Shown in pieces: positions 8,547 through 16,702 of a stretch of DNA of 64,000 bases. Position 1 is the first letter of the stretch. Every line of letters starts with the position of its first letter. The notes under the pieces were generated by a model. The model did not search any database. It saw only the letters and a program-made list of their open reading frames with translations, and was not told where the DNA came from. The DNA lies in NCBI GenBank assembly GCA_035506575.1, contig DATJPD010000082.1, positions 69,642 through 133,641 of the forward strand, given 5' to 3'. The stretch is from DATJPD01 sp035506575 (GTDB taxonomy: Bacteria; Pseudomonadota; Alphaproteobacteria; CACIAM-22H2). The position numbers and the translations under genes are program-made.

Positions 8547-9764
8547 TCAGGCGTCGGCCAGCGGCGGAATGGTCCGCCATTCGTGGACACGCAGGCCGTA
8601 GCCTTCGAGGCCGACGATGTTGCGGGGGTGATCGGACAGCAGGATCATGTCACGCACGCCGAGGTCGAGCAGGATCTGGGCTCCGACGCCGTAGTCGCGC
8701 AAGCCCGCGGCGGCGGCCGCGACCTGCCGGCCTTCATCGGAGAGGAAGTCCCCGAGCGCATCGGCTGGGTTGTTCACATCGCCCAGGCGCGCGCGGACGC
8801 GGTCGGACAGGCTCGTCGGCCGCGGCTCGCGGATCAGCACGACCACCCCGCGCTTCGCTTCGCCGATCATCTTCATCGACGAATGCAGCACGCCGCCCCG
8901 GTTCACCGAGGTATCGCCGAGCACGTCGTCGAGCACGTTCAGCGCGTGCATGCGCACGAGCACCGGCTCGGGCCCCGAAAGGTCGCCTTTGACGAGGGCG
9001 ATGTGCTCGGCATACGCCGCCTTGTTGACGTACACCACCATCCGGAACAGGCCGCCGAAGCGGCTCTTGAGCGTGGTCTCGATGGTCCGCTCGACGAGCC
9101 GATCGTGGCGCCGGCGGTAGGCGATCAGGTCGGCGATCGTCGCCACCTTGAGGCCGTGGAACTGCGCGAACTTCACGAGGTCGGGCAGCCGCGCCATGCT
9201 GCCGTCGTCGTTCATGATTTCGCAGATCACGCCGGACGGGTTGAGCCCGGCGAGGCGAGCCAGGTCGACGGCCGCCTCGGTGTGGCCGGCGCGCACGAGC
9301 ACGCCGCCGTCGCGCGCCACCAGCGGGAAGACGTGGCCCGGCGACACGATGTCGCGCGCGCCCTTCTCGGGATCGATCGCGACGGCGACCGTGCGCGCGC
9401 GATCAGACGCCGAGATCCCGGTGGTGACCCCCTCGCGTGCCTCGATCGAAACGGTGAACGCCGTCTGGTGGCGCGTGCCGTTCTCGGACGACATGAGCTT
9501 GAGCCCGAGCTGGTCGCAGCGTGCCCGCGCCAGCGCCAGGCAGATCAACCCGCGCCCGTGCTTGGCCATGAAATTGATCGATTCCGGCGTCGCCATCTGC
9601 GCCGGGATCACGAGGTCGCCCTCGTTCTCGCGGTCCTCGTCATCGACCAGGATGAACATCCGGCCGTTGCGGGCGTCCTCGATGACGTCCTCGATCTTCG
9701 ACAGGAAGGCGATATCGCTGACGCCTCGGTCGAGAAGGTCCTGCTGGCGGCGGGAGGGGCTCAT
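8547..9764 (-). CDS. ribB: 3,4-dihydroxy-2-butanone-4-phosphate synthase with degenerate GTP cyclohydrolase II domain (RibBX type)
   Basis: Residues about 15-215 are an intact DHBP synthase: VDDEDRENEGD (40-50), TTGISASDRA and GHVFPLVARDGG. The second domain aligns with GTP cyclohydrolase II. Where the zinc cysteines should lie (C-x10-C-x-C), the protein reads HALNVLDDVLGDTSVNRGG (273-291) with no Cys. The RibA half is therefore predicted inactive, as in the known RibBX variants of proteobacteria. A separate ribA should exist elsewhere. The ATG at 9764 overlaps the ribE stop (ATGA). Confidence 0.92.
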   Translation of the reverse strand: MSPSRRQQDLLDRGVSDIAFLSKIEDVIEDARNGRMFILVDDEDRENEGDLVIPAQMATPESINFMAKHGRGLICLALARARCDQLGLKLMSSENGTRHQTAFTVSIEAREGVTTGISASDRARTVAVAIDPEKGARDIVSPGHVFPLVARDGGVLVRAGHTEAAVDLARLAGLNPSGVICEIMNDDGSMARLPDLVKFAQFHGLKVATIADLIAYRRRHDRLVERTIETTLKSRFGGLFRMVVYVNKAAYAEHIALVKGDLSGPEPVLVRMHALNVLDDVLGDTSVNRGGVLHSSMKMIGEAKRGVVVLIREPRPTSLSDRVRARLGDVNNPADALGDFLSDEGRQVAAAAAGLRDYGVGAQILLDLGVRDMILLSDHPRNIVGLEGYGLRVHEWRTIPPLADA

Positions 9765-10375
9765 GGCGTGCTGGTCTCGTTCAGACGCGCAACATAACGC
9801 GCCATGAGGTCGACTTCCATGTTGACGCGGTCGCCGGAAGTCAACCATCCGAGGGTCGTAACCGATTGAGTATGTGGAATAATGTTGACGCCAAAGCGCG
9901 TCGCCTCGGCACCGCGGTCCTCCACCTCGTTCACGGTCAAGGACACGCCGTCCACGGCGATCGAGCCCTTCTGCGCCACGAACCGGCCGAGCCGCCGCGG
10001 CAATTCAAACACAAGCCGCCGCGAGCCGGCTTCGGAACGCACCTCGACGACCTGTCCCACGCCGTCGACATGGCCGCTCACCAGATGGCCGCCCAGCTCG
10101 TCCCCTGCCTTCAGCGCCCGCTCGAGATTGATCCGCGTTCCCTCGAGCCAGTTGCCCAGCGTCGTACAGCCGAGCGTCTCCGCCGACGCGTCGGCCGCGA
10201 ACCAGCCCTTCCCCGTCTCCACGGCCGTGAGGCAACAGCCGCTGCAGGCAATCGAGGCACCGATCGCAATCCCCGACGTGTCATATGCCGTCTCGATCAC
10301 GAAGCGCGCATCCCGGCCGGCCGCTCGCTTGACCGCGCGCACGCGCCCGATATCGGTGACGATCCCGGTGAACAT
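9761..10375 (-). CDS. ribE: Riboflavin synthase alpha subunit
   Basis: This 204-aa enzyme dismutates two molecules of dimethylribityllumazine to riboflavin. It starts with the canonical MFTGIVTDIGRV and shows the two homologous beta-barrel halves: ACSGCCLTAVE and GHLVSGHVDGVG in the first, AVDGVSLTVNEV and NIIPHTQSVTTLG in the second. Length is normal. It lies 47 nt downstream of ribD and is coupled to ribBX by an ATGA overlap. Confidence 0.95.
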   Translation of the reverse strand: MFTGIVTDIGRVRAVKRAAGRDARFVIETAYDTSGIAIGASIACSGCCLTAVETGKGWFAADASAETLGCTTLGNWLEGTRINLERALKAGDELGGHLVSGHVDGVGQVVEVRSEAGSRRLVFELPRRLGRFVAQKGSIAVDGVSLTVNEVEDRGAEATRFGVNIIPHTQSVTTLGWLTSGDRVNMEVDLMARYVARLNETSTP

Positions 10376-10422
10376 GAGCCTAATCTAATCGGACGGCGGG
10401 CGGGCTGTAACTTGTTATTCCG

Positions 10423-11535
10423 TCAACCCTGTCCCGGCGCTGCGGCGTAGGTCTCGACGATGTCCTCGCCGCACGTCTCGACGCCGACCCGCGCGAACCG
10501 AGGCGCCTGGGCGAGCTGATCGACACCGAACGCCTGCGCCACCGGGGTCCCATCGCCGCCCACGATCGAGCCGGCGCGGAACCACACGATACGGTCGATC
10601 AACCCGGCGCCCAGCAGTGCGCCCGTGATATGGCCGCCGCCCTCGACCAGCACCCGGGTGAGGCCGCGCGCGGCGAAGGCGCGCATCATCTCCTCCATGT
10701 CCGGCCGGTCGCCGCCGGGTGCCAGCTCGATCAGCTCGACCCCGCAATCCTTGAGAATGTTGCGCCGCGTCCGGTCGGCGTCCGTATAGGTGACGATCCA
10801 GGTGGGCGTCTTCGCCGCGGTCTGGACGACTTGCGCGGTCAGCGGCAGCCGCAGGCGCGGGTCGACCACGATCCGCACCGGCGAGCGCGCGGCGAGGCCC
10901 GGCAGCCGGCAGGTCAGCTGCGGGTCGTCGGCGAGGGCGGTGCCGACCCCGACCATGATCGCGTCGTGCTGCGCGCGCAGGAGATGCGCCCGATGCCGCG
11001 CAGCTTCGCCGGTGATCCAGCGGCTCTCGCCGCGATGCGTGGCGATGCGGCCGTCGAGCGTGGTCGCGGCCTTGAGGGTCACCAGGGGACGGCCCACGGT
11101 GACGCGCAGGAAAAACCCGGCGTTGAGCTCGGTCGCCTCCTCGGCCAGGACTCCCGTCTCGACCGCGATGGCTGCGGCGCGCAGGGCGGCAAGACCGCGG
11201 CCCGACACGCGCGGATCGGGATCCTCGACCGCCGCCACCACGCGCGCCACGTTCGCCGCGATCAGCGCATCGGTGCAGGGCGGGGTCTGGCCGTGATGGC
11301 TGCAGGGCTCGAGGGTCACATAGGCGGTGGCTCCTGCCGCCGCGGTACCGGCGCGCAGAAGCGCCTCGGTCTCGGCGTGCGGCCGCCCGGAGATGCGCGT
11401 CCAGCCGCGCCCGACAACGGCGCCGTCGCGGACGAGGACGCAGCCGACGGCGGGGTTCGGCCACACCGCCCCCAGGTTGCGGCGCGCCAGCACCAGGGCC
11501 GCGCGCATATGCCCGATATCGTCCGCCGTCGCCAT
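10423..11535 (-). CDS. ribD: Bifunctional riboflavin deaminase/reductase RibD
   Basis: The N-terminal half is the pyrimidine deaminase: HAETEAL and the zinc site PCSHHGQTPPC, residues about 50-85. The C-terminal half is the NADPH-dependent reductase (VTLKAATTLDGRIA, SRWITG, VEGGGHITGALL). It performs deamination and side-chain reduction in riboflavin synthesis. I chose the ATG at 11535; GAGGGAC directly precedes it. A GTG three codons upstream (11544) is also possible. It follows nrdR closely on the same strand. Confidence 0.94.
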   Translation of the reverse strand: MATADDIGHMRAALVLARRNLGAVWPNPAVGCVLVRDGAVVGRGWTRISGRPHAETEALLRAGTAAAGATAYVTLEPCSHHGQTPPCTDALIAANVARVVAAVEDPDPRVSGRGLAALRAAAIAVETGVLAEEATELNAGFFLRVTVGRPLVTLKAATTLDGRIATHRGESRWITGEAARHRAHLLRAQHDAIMVGVGTALADDPQLTCRLPGLAARSPVRIVVDPRLRLPLTAQVVQTAAKTPTWIVTYTDADRTRRNILKDCGVELIELAPGGDRPDMEEMMRAFAARGLTRVLVEGGGHITGALLGAGLIDRIVWFRAGSIVGGDGTPVAQAFGVDQLAQAPRFARVGVETCGEDIVETYAAAPGQG

Positions 11536-11568
11536 GTCCCTCACCCCGCCAGCCCAGAGGGAGACGCG

Positions 11569-12033
11569 CTAGTCCTTCTCGGCCATGCCGCCCAGCTTGC
11601 CGACGAAATCCTCGAAGTCCTTCGCCTCGCGGAAGTTACGGTAGACCGAAGCGAACCGCACATAAGCCACGGGGTCGAGCGTCGACAGCGCGTCCATGAC
11701 CATCTCGCCCACCACGGTCGAGGGGATTTCGCTTTCGCCCAGGCTCTCGAGGCGGCGGACGATGCCGCTCACGATGCGCTCGACGCGTTCCGGCTCGACC
11801 GGGCGCTTGCGGACCGCGATCGCGATGGATCTCGCGAGCTTGTCGCGATCGAACTGTTCCTTGACGCCGTTCTTCTTCACGACCACGAGGTCGCGAAGCT
11901 GCACGCGTTCAAAGGTGGTGAAGCGCGACCCGCAGGACGGACAGAAGCGCCGGCGCCGGATGGCGCTGTTGTCCTCTGTCGGCCGCGAATCCTTCACCTG
12001 CGTGTCGTCGTGACCGCAAAACGGACACCGCAT
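11569..12033 (-). CDS. nrdR: Transcriptional repressor NrdR
   Basis: This 154-aa regulator represses ribonucleotide reductase genes. The N-terminal zinc ribbon is complete (MRCPFCGHDDTQV and RFCPSCGSRFTTFE, two CxxC pairs). The ATP-cone follows (VVVKKNGVKEQFDRDKLARS) up to the C terminus. It sits between glyA and ribD in the operon, a common alphaproteobacterial neighbourhood. I did not see an NrdR box inside this window. Confidence 0.96.
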   Translation of the reverse strand: MRCPFCGHDDTQVKDSRPTEDNSAIRRRRFCPSCGSRFTTFERVQLRDLVVVKKNGVKEQFDRDKLARSIAIAVRKRPVEPERVERIVSGIVRRLESLGESEIPSTVVGEMVMDALSTLDPVAYVRFASVYRNFREAKDFEDFVGKLGGMAEKD

Positions 12034-12080
12034 TCCCCCGTCTCCCCCTCAGCCCTCGCCGTTATCGTCTTGATGCCGCG

Positions 12081-13409
12081 TCATTGGCCCGGATAGACCG
12101 GGAAGCGCCGGCACAGTTCCGCGACCTTCGCACGCACGGCGGCTTCGGTCCCGGTATTGTCGCCGGAATTGCTCGCCGCCAAGCCATCCAGAACCTCATC
12201 GATCAGCTCGCCGACAAGGCGGAACTCCGCCGCGCCGAAGCCGCGCGTGGTTCCGGCCGGAGATCCCAACCGCACTCCGGAGGTGACTGCAGGCTTCTCG
12301 GGATCGAACGGGATGCCGTTCTTGTTGCAGGTGATACCCGCCCGGTCGAGGCTTTGCTCGGCCGCCTTGCCGGTCAGCTTCTTCGGGCGCAAATCGACGA
12401 GCATCAGGTGGGTGTCGGTGCCGCCCGAAACGATGTCGAGGCCACGGCTCTTGAGCGTTTCGGCCAGGGTCTTGGCGTTTTCCACCACGGCACGCGCGTA
12501 CGACTTGAACTCCGGCCGCAGCGCTTCGCCGAGCGCCACGGCCTTGGCGGCGATGACGTGCATCAAGGGGCCGCCCTGCAGGCCCGGAAAGACGGAGGAA
12601 TTGATCTTCTTGCCCAGTTCCTCGTCCATGGACAGGATCATGCCGCCCCGGGGGCCGCGCAGTGTCTTGTGCGTGGTCGTGGTCACGACATGCGCATGGG
12701 GGAGCGGGCTCGGGTGCGCCCCGCCGGCGACGAGCCCGGCGAAATGCGCCATATCGACCATGAGATACGCTCCCACCGCGTCCGCGATCTTGCGGAAGCG
12801 CGCGAAATCGATGACGCGCGGATAGGCGGAGCCGCCGGCAATGATCATCTTCGGCCGGTGCTCGTGCGCCAGGCGTTCGACTTCGACGTAATCGATGCGC
12901 TGGTCGTCCCGGCGGACGGTGTACGGCACGACCTTGAACCACTTGCCCGACTGGTTGACCGGCGAGCCGTGCGTGAGGTGTCCGCCCGCCGCGAGCGACA
13001 GCCCCATGAAGGTGTCCCCGGGCTGCATGAGCGCGAAGAACACCGCCTGGTTGGCCTGCGCGCCGGAATGGGGTTGGACGTTGGCGAAGGCGCAGCCGAA
13101 GAGCTTCTTCGCGCGATCGATCGCGAGGGTCTCGGCGACGTCGACGTATTCGCAGCCACCGTAATAGCGGCGGCCCGGATAGCCCTCGGCGTATTTGTTG
13201 GTGAGCACCGACCCCTGGGCCTCGAGCACGGCTGAGGAGACGATGTTCTCGGAGGCGATCAGCTCGATCTTGTCGCGCTGGCGGCCGAGTTCATCGCGCA
13301 CAGCCCGCCACACCTCAGGGTCGGAATCCGACAGCGATGCCCGGAAAAAGCGGTCACCCGCGGCGGTCTCGGAGCGTTGATCGATGGCGGCGGGCTTGGC
13401 AGGTGACAT
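12081..13409 (-). CDS. glyA: Serine hydroxymethyltransferase GlyA
   Basis: This PLP enzyme interconverts serine and glycine with tetrahydrofolate and supplies one-carbon units. Signatures are ELIASENIVS, NKYAEGYPGRRYYGG, and the PLP lysine segment VVTTTTHKTLRGPRGG. The ATG at 13409 (MSPAKPAAID) gives 442 aa; upstream in-frame codons overlap rpiB and look spurious. It starts 22 nt after the rpiB stop and is upstream of nrdR in the same operon. Confidence 0.96.
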   Translation of the reverse strand: MSPAKPAAIDQRSETAAGDRFFRASLSDSDPEVWRAVRDELGRQRDKIELIASENIVSSAVLEAQGSVLTNKYAEGYPGRRYYGGCEYVDVAETLAIDRAKKLFGCAFANVQPHSGAQANQAVFFALMQPGDTFMGLSLAAGGHLTHGSPVNQSGKWFKVVPYTVRRDDQRIDYVEVERLAHEHRPKMIIAGGSAYPRVIDFARFRKIADAVGAYLMVDMAHFAGLVAGGAHPSPLPHAHVVTTTTHKTLRGPRGGMILSMDEELGKKINSSVFPGLQGGPLMHVIAAKAVALGEALRPEFKSYARAVVENAKTLAETLKSRGLDIVSGGTDTHLMLVDLRPKKLTGKAAEQSLDRAGITCNKNGIPFDPEKPAVTSGVRLGSPAGTTRGFGAAEFRLVGELIDEVLDGLAASNSGDNTGTEAAVRAKVAELCRRFPVYPGQ

Positions 13410-13431
13410 GGACGTACGGCCTCGTTTGCGT

Positions 13432-13869
13432 CTAGCTGAACTTGGCAATGCGGCGCGTATGGCGGCCGCCGCCTTCGAACTCGGTGGACAGGAACGTGCG
13501 CAAGACATCGCGTGCCACCTCGGGACCGGTCGTCCGGCCGCCGAGGCAAAGCACGTTCGCGTCGTTGTGCTGGCGCGCCAGACGCGCGTCGGTCACATCG
13601 CGGCACACCGCGGCGCGGATACCCTTGTGCCGGTTGGCCACCATCGACACGCCGATGCCCGTGCCGCACAAGAGCACGCCGCGCTGCGCCTTGCCCTCGG
13701 CCAGCGCTCGGGCAAGCGCGTTCGCGTAGTCAGGATAATCGACGCTCTCGCTGCTCATCGTGCCAAGGTCCAGCACGGGCACGCCCGCCGCTTTCAAATC
13801 GGCGACCAGGAGGGTCTTGAGCTCGAAGCCGCCGTGATCCGAGGCGACGGCGATGGGGTCAGAGGCCAT
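13432..13869 (-). CDS. rpiB: Ribose-5-phosphate isomerase B
   Basis: This pentose phosphate enzyme interconverts ribose-5-phosphate and ribulose-5-phosphate. The 145-aa protein shows IAVASDHGGFELK at the N terminus and GVLLCGTGIGVSMVANRHKG, where the Cys is the general base of RpiB. DARLARQHNDANVLCLGGR follows. Pairing of rpiB with glyA is frequent in alphaproteobacteria. It is the first gene of the minus-strand operon running to 5861, so its promoter should lie in the intergenic region to the right. Confidence 0.95.
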   Translation of the reverse strand: MASDPIAVASDHGGFELKTLLVADLKAAGVPVLDLGTMSSESVDYPDYANALARALAEGKAQRGVLLCGTGIGVSMVANRHKGIRAAVCRDVTDARLARQHNDANVLCLGGRTTGPEVARDVLRTFLSTEFEGGGRHTRRIAKFS

Positions 13870-14216
13870 GCGCAAACATCAACAAGATAAGGAAGGACCG
13901 GCAAACTACCATATGTCGAAAGCGCCTGCCAGCGAGCCACAATCCCTCGCCACGCCGCACGTCCCGGGGCCGGCGCGCGGCTTAGGGGCGAACAGTCGAC
14001 GTTACAAACGGAAAATAGATCGCCCCGGAGCAACGAAAATCTAAATACAGAAGACTCTTCACATTCATAAATATTAATAGAGAAAGGATTTCCCGTCGAA
14101 AAGGCGAGTAATAGAATGGAAAAAATTTGACAACAATCGTAGGGCGCGCCTATCAATTTCGCCCCATCTTGACGGTTCATTCGGGACGATCACCGGTGTT
14201 CGAGGCGTAAGGCATC
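13870..14216. promoter_or_regulatory. AT-rich divergent regulatory region between rpiB and mucR-like gene
   Basis: This 347-base gap contains no plausible gene. From about 14030 to 14135 it is strikingly AT-rich against a GC-rich background. It should hold the promoter of the long rpiB-to-thiL operon (minus) and that of the MucR-like regulator (plus). Ros/MucR proteins are known to bind AT-rich DNA at their own promoters, so autoregulation here is a reasonable inference. Confidence 0.6.
14127..14156 (+). promoter_or_regulatory. Candidate sigma70-type promoter for the MucR-like gene
   Basis: TTGACA at 14127-14132 is a perfect -35 hexamer. TATCAA at 14151-14156 (4/6 to TATAAT) follows with an 18-nt spacer, giving a 5' leader of roughly 50 nt before the ATG at 14217. 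Confidence 0.5.
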
Positions 14217-14642
14217 ATGAGCGACGACAAGGACTCTTCGCCCGCCGATCTGCTGCGCATGACAGCAGAGGTTGCCGCCGCCTATGTCAGCAACAACAGC
14301 CTTCCCGCTGCCGATCTGACCGAAGTGATCCGGACGATCTACGCCTCGCTGCAGTCGCTCGAGCGGTCCGAAGGGGTTGCGACCACGTCGCAAAAGCCGA
14401 TGGTGCCGATCAAGAAGTCGGTGACCCCCGAGTACATCGTCTGCCTCGAGGACGGAAAACGCCTCAAGATGTTGAAGCGCCATCTGCGCACGGCCTATCG
14501 CATGACGCCCGAGGAATACCGCGCGAAATGGGGCCTGCCGGCGGACTATCCGATGGTGGCACCGAATTACGCCGAACAGCGGTCCGTATTCGCCAAACGG
14601 ATCGGCCTCGGCCGCAAGCCGGGCAGCAAGAAGAAGAAATAA
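14217..14642 (+). CDS. Ros/MucR-family transcriptional regulator with reduced zinc ligands
   Basis: The 141-aa protein is clearly of the Ros/MucR family. It has an N-terminal helical oligomerisation region, then VCLEDGKRLKMLKRHL, MTPEEYRAKWGLPADYP and a basic tail. The classic site is C-x2-C-x9-H plus a second His. Here C76 and H89 remain, the second Cys is D79, and the second His is replaced in HLRTAYRM. Zinc binding is therefore doubtful, as in known zinc-less relatives. MucR proteins act as global H-NS-like silencers of AT-rich genes. Confidence 0.9.
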   Translation: MSDDKDSSPADLLRMTAEVAAAYVSNNSLPAADLTEVIRTIYASLQSLERSEGVATTSQKPMVPIKKSVTPEYIVCLEDGKRLKMLKRHLRTAYRMTPEEYRAKWGLPADYPMVAPNYAEQRSVFAKRIGLGRKPGSKKKK

Positions 14643-14769
14643 GAGGCCCGGCCGTTAGGCCGGACCTTGTCAGGTTCGTAAGCTTCGCGTCAGTTCGCGT
14701 ATTTGCCGTCTTTCCAGGCGTAGCCCTTGTAGGCCGGCGTGGTCACGACACCCGTGCCGACAACATTCG

Positions 14770-15123
14770 CTAGTCCGGCGTGCCGTCGATACGATGCCAG
14801 CCGAGCAGTCCAGCGGACCGGTAAAGCCACGGATATTGGCGGACCATCTTGCGCGCGAGCGTGGCGCGCCAGGCGAACGACGCCACCGCAACCAGATACG
14901 CGGCGGCTACGACGGCGGCCGGAACCGAGAGCGGCGGGCTGTTGAACAGAGTACACGCAAGGAAGCGGTCGGCGATCGTGAGGCCAAGTGCCGCCAGCAC
15001 CGCGTCGTGCGCCGGGTGCCATCCTTCCGCGACCGCCTGCCCGGCGCGAAACGCGGCCAGGCCGAACAGCACAACCGTGAGGCCGATGAACACGCCGGCG
15101 GAGGTGCCGACGACAGCGATCAT
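14770..15123 (-). CDS. DUF6867-like small membrane protein linked to livF
   Basis: The 117-aa protein has three hydrophobic segments and a conserved-looking basic motif, ARKMVRQYPWLYRSAGLLGW. It resembles the DUF6867 family, which in alphaproteobacteria is found beside branched-chain amino acid ABC transporter genes. Its ATG overlaps the livF stop (ATGA, 15120-15123), so it belongs to the liv operon. Function is unknown; its linkage suggests an accessory of the permease. The family name is from memory of the motif pattern. Confidence 0.7.
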   Translation of the reverse strand: MIAVVGTSAGVFIGLTVVLFGLAAFRAGQAVAEGWHPAHDAVLAALGLTIADRFLACTLFNSPPLSVPAAVVAAAYLVAVASFAWRATLARKMVRQYPWLYRSAGLLGWHRIDGTPD

Positions 15124-15839
15124 GCGAGCCCGCCTTCCAGATAGGCCGAGCGCACATCGCGGTTGGCCAGCAGCTCGGCACCGGTTCCGGAGAGGACGAT
15201 GCGGCCGTTCTGCATCACGTACCCGCGGTGAGCGAGCCGCAGGGCATGGTAGGCGTTTTGCTCGACCAGCAAGACGGTAACGCCTTGCGTGCGATTGATC
15301 TCGCCGATCACCTCGAAGATGCGTTTGACCACGAGCGGTGCCAGGCCGAGCGAAGGTTCATCCAGCAGAAGCAGCCGCGGCCGGCTCATCAGGGCACGGG
15401 CGATCGCCAGCATCTGCTGCTCGCCCCCCGACAGGGTACCGCCGCGTTGCAGCCGCCGATCGCGCAGGATCGGGAACAGCGCGAACACACGCTCGAGATC
15501 GTTCTCGAAATGCTCGGGGGCGGCGATCGTGGCGCCCAGCTGCAGGTTTTCGAGCACGGTCAGTCGCGGAAAGATCCGCCGGCCTTCAGGCACCTGGGCG
15601 AGGCCCAGCCGGACGATCTCGAACGTGGGCAGCCGCGTGATGTCGCGCCGATCGAACAGAATGGCGCCATTTGTCGCCCGCGGCCGGCCGCAGATCGTCA
15701 TCAGCAGCGTGGACTTGCCCGCACCATTGGCTCCGATGAGGGTGACGATCTCACCCGCGCCCACCGTCAGGTCGACGCCGTGCAGCGCCTCGATCGGCCC
15801 ATAGCCCGCCTGCAGGCTGCTGACGGACAGCAGCGTCAT
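15120..15839 (-). CDS. livF: Branched-chain amino acid ABC transporter ATP-binding protein LivF
   Basis: The 239-aa ATPase has Walker A GANGAGKST, signature LSGGEQQMLAIARALM and Walker B LLLLDEPSLGLAP, the last typical of LivF. It powers import of leucine/isoleucine/valine or related amino acids with LivGHM. The ATG at 15839 overlaps the livG stop by four bases. An upstream open stretch in this frame lies inside livG and is not coding. Confidence 0.93.
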   Translation of the reverse strand: MTLLSVSSLQAGYGPIEALHGVDLTVGAGEIVTLIGANGAGKSTLLMTICGRPRATNGAILFDRRDITRLPTFEIVRLGLAQVPEGRRIFPRLTVLENLQLGATIAAPEHFENDLERVFALFPILRDRRLQRGGTLSGGEQQMLAIARALMSRPRLLLLDEPSLGLAPLVVKRIFEVIGEINRTQGVTVLLVEQNAYHALRLAHRGYVMQNGRIVLSGTGAELLANRDVRSAYLEGGLA

Positions 15840-16654
15840 CGCGGCGGCACCGGCAGCGGCGCATCCTCGGGCTCGCCCAGGTAGGCGCGGATCACCGCCG
15901 GATTGCGGCGGATGTCGTCGGGCGTGCCGGCGGCGATGCAGCGGCCATAGTCGAGCACGATGATGTGGTCGGATATGCCCATCACGACGCTCATGTCGTG
16001 CTCGATGAGCAGAATGCCGATGCCCTCCCGGTCGCGAATGCCGACGAGGAACCGGTTGAGCTCGGCGGATTCGCGCGGGTTGAGCCCCGCCGCAGGCTCG
16101 TCCAGGCACAGGAGCAGCGGGCGCGTGCACATCGCGCGCGCCACTTCGAGACGCCGCTGCGCACCGTACGGCAGCGACCCCGCCTCCTCATCCGCACGAT
16201 CGAGCAGGCCCAGCCGCTCCAGCCAGGCGCAGGCGGCATCGACAGCCGCCACCTCGGCGCGCCGATAGGCCGGCAGGCCGAGCAGCCCGCCGACTGTGTA
16301 GCCCGACGCGCGCATCAGCGGGTTGTGCTGGGCCACGACCAGGTTCTCGAGCACGGTCATACGGGGGAACAGCCGGATGTTCTGGAAAGTCCGCGCCACG
16401 CCGGCGCGCGCGATGCGAAAATCCGGCATCTGCTCCAGGAGGAGCGGCCCCTGCGGCCGCGCCAGAGTGATGCGGCCGACCGTCGGCTTGTAGAAACCGG
16501 TCAGACAGTTGAAGACCGTCGTTTTCCCGGCGCCGTTGGGTCCTATGAGAGCAGTGATCTGGCCGCGCCGTGCCGCGAACGACAGATCGTCCACGGCCAC
16601 CAATCCGCCGAAGCGCATGGTGAGGTGCTCGACCGTGAGCAGCACGTCACTCAT
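15836..16654 (-). CDS. livG: Branched-chain amino acid ABC transporter ATP-binding protein LivG
   Basis: The 272-aa ATPase has Walker A GPNGAGKTT, a LivG-type ARTFQNIRLFPRMTVLENL segment, signature-region LPYGAQRRLEVARAM and Walker B LLLCLDEPAAGLNP. It pairs with LivF to energise the LivHM permease. It lies 48 nt downstream of livM and is coupled to livF by ATGA. Confidence 0.93.
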   Translation of the reverse strand: MSDVLLTVEHLTMRFGGLVAVDDLSFAARRGQITALIGPNGAGKTTVFNCLTGFYKPTVGRITLARPQGPLLLEQMPDFRIARAGVARTFQNIRLFPRMTVLENLVVAQHNPLMRASGYTVGGLLGLPAYRRAEVAAVDAACAWLERLGLLDRADEEAGSLPYGAQRRLEVARAMCTRPLLLCLDEPAAGLNPRESAELNRFLVGIRDREGIGILLIEHDMSVVMGISDHIIVLDYGRCIAAGTPDDIRRNPAVIRAYLGEPEDAPLPVPPR

Positions 16655-16702
16655 CCGTCTTCGCTTCCGTCGGAGGTACGGCGCACTTTAGCGAAGGCTG
16701 GG

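Noticed and set aside
10376..10422. FMN riboswitch for the riboflavin operon
   Set aside because: The gap between ribD and ribE is far too short, and no RFN-element sequence was seen upstream of rpiB or ribD either.
10630..12096. 488-codon open frame antisense to ribD/nrdR
   Set aside because: Shadow of two well-identified genes; translation is His/Arg-rich without domains.
14649..14668. CCGGCC-GTTA-GGCCGG hairpin after the MucR-like gene as a terminator
   Set aside because: The stem is only six bases and no T-run follows, so intrinsic termination is unconvincing.
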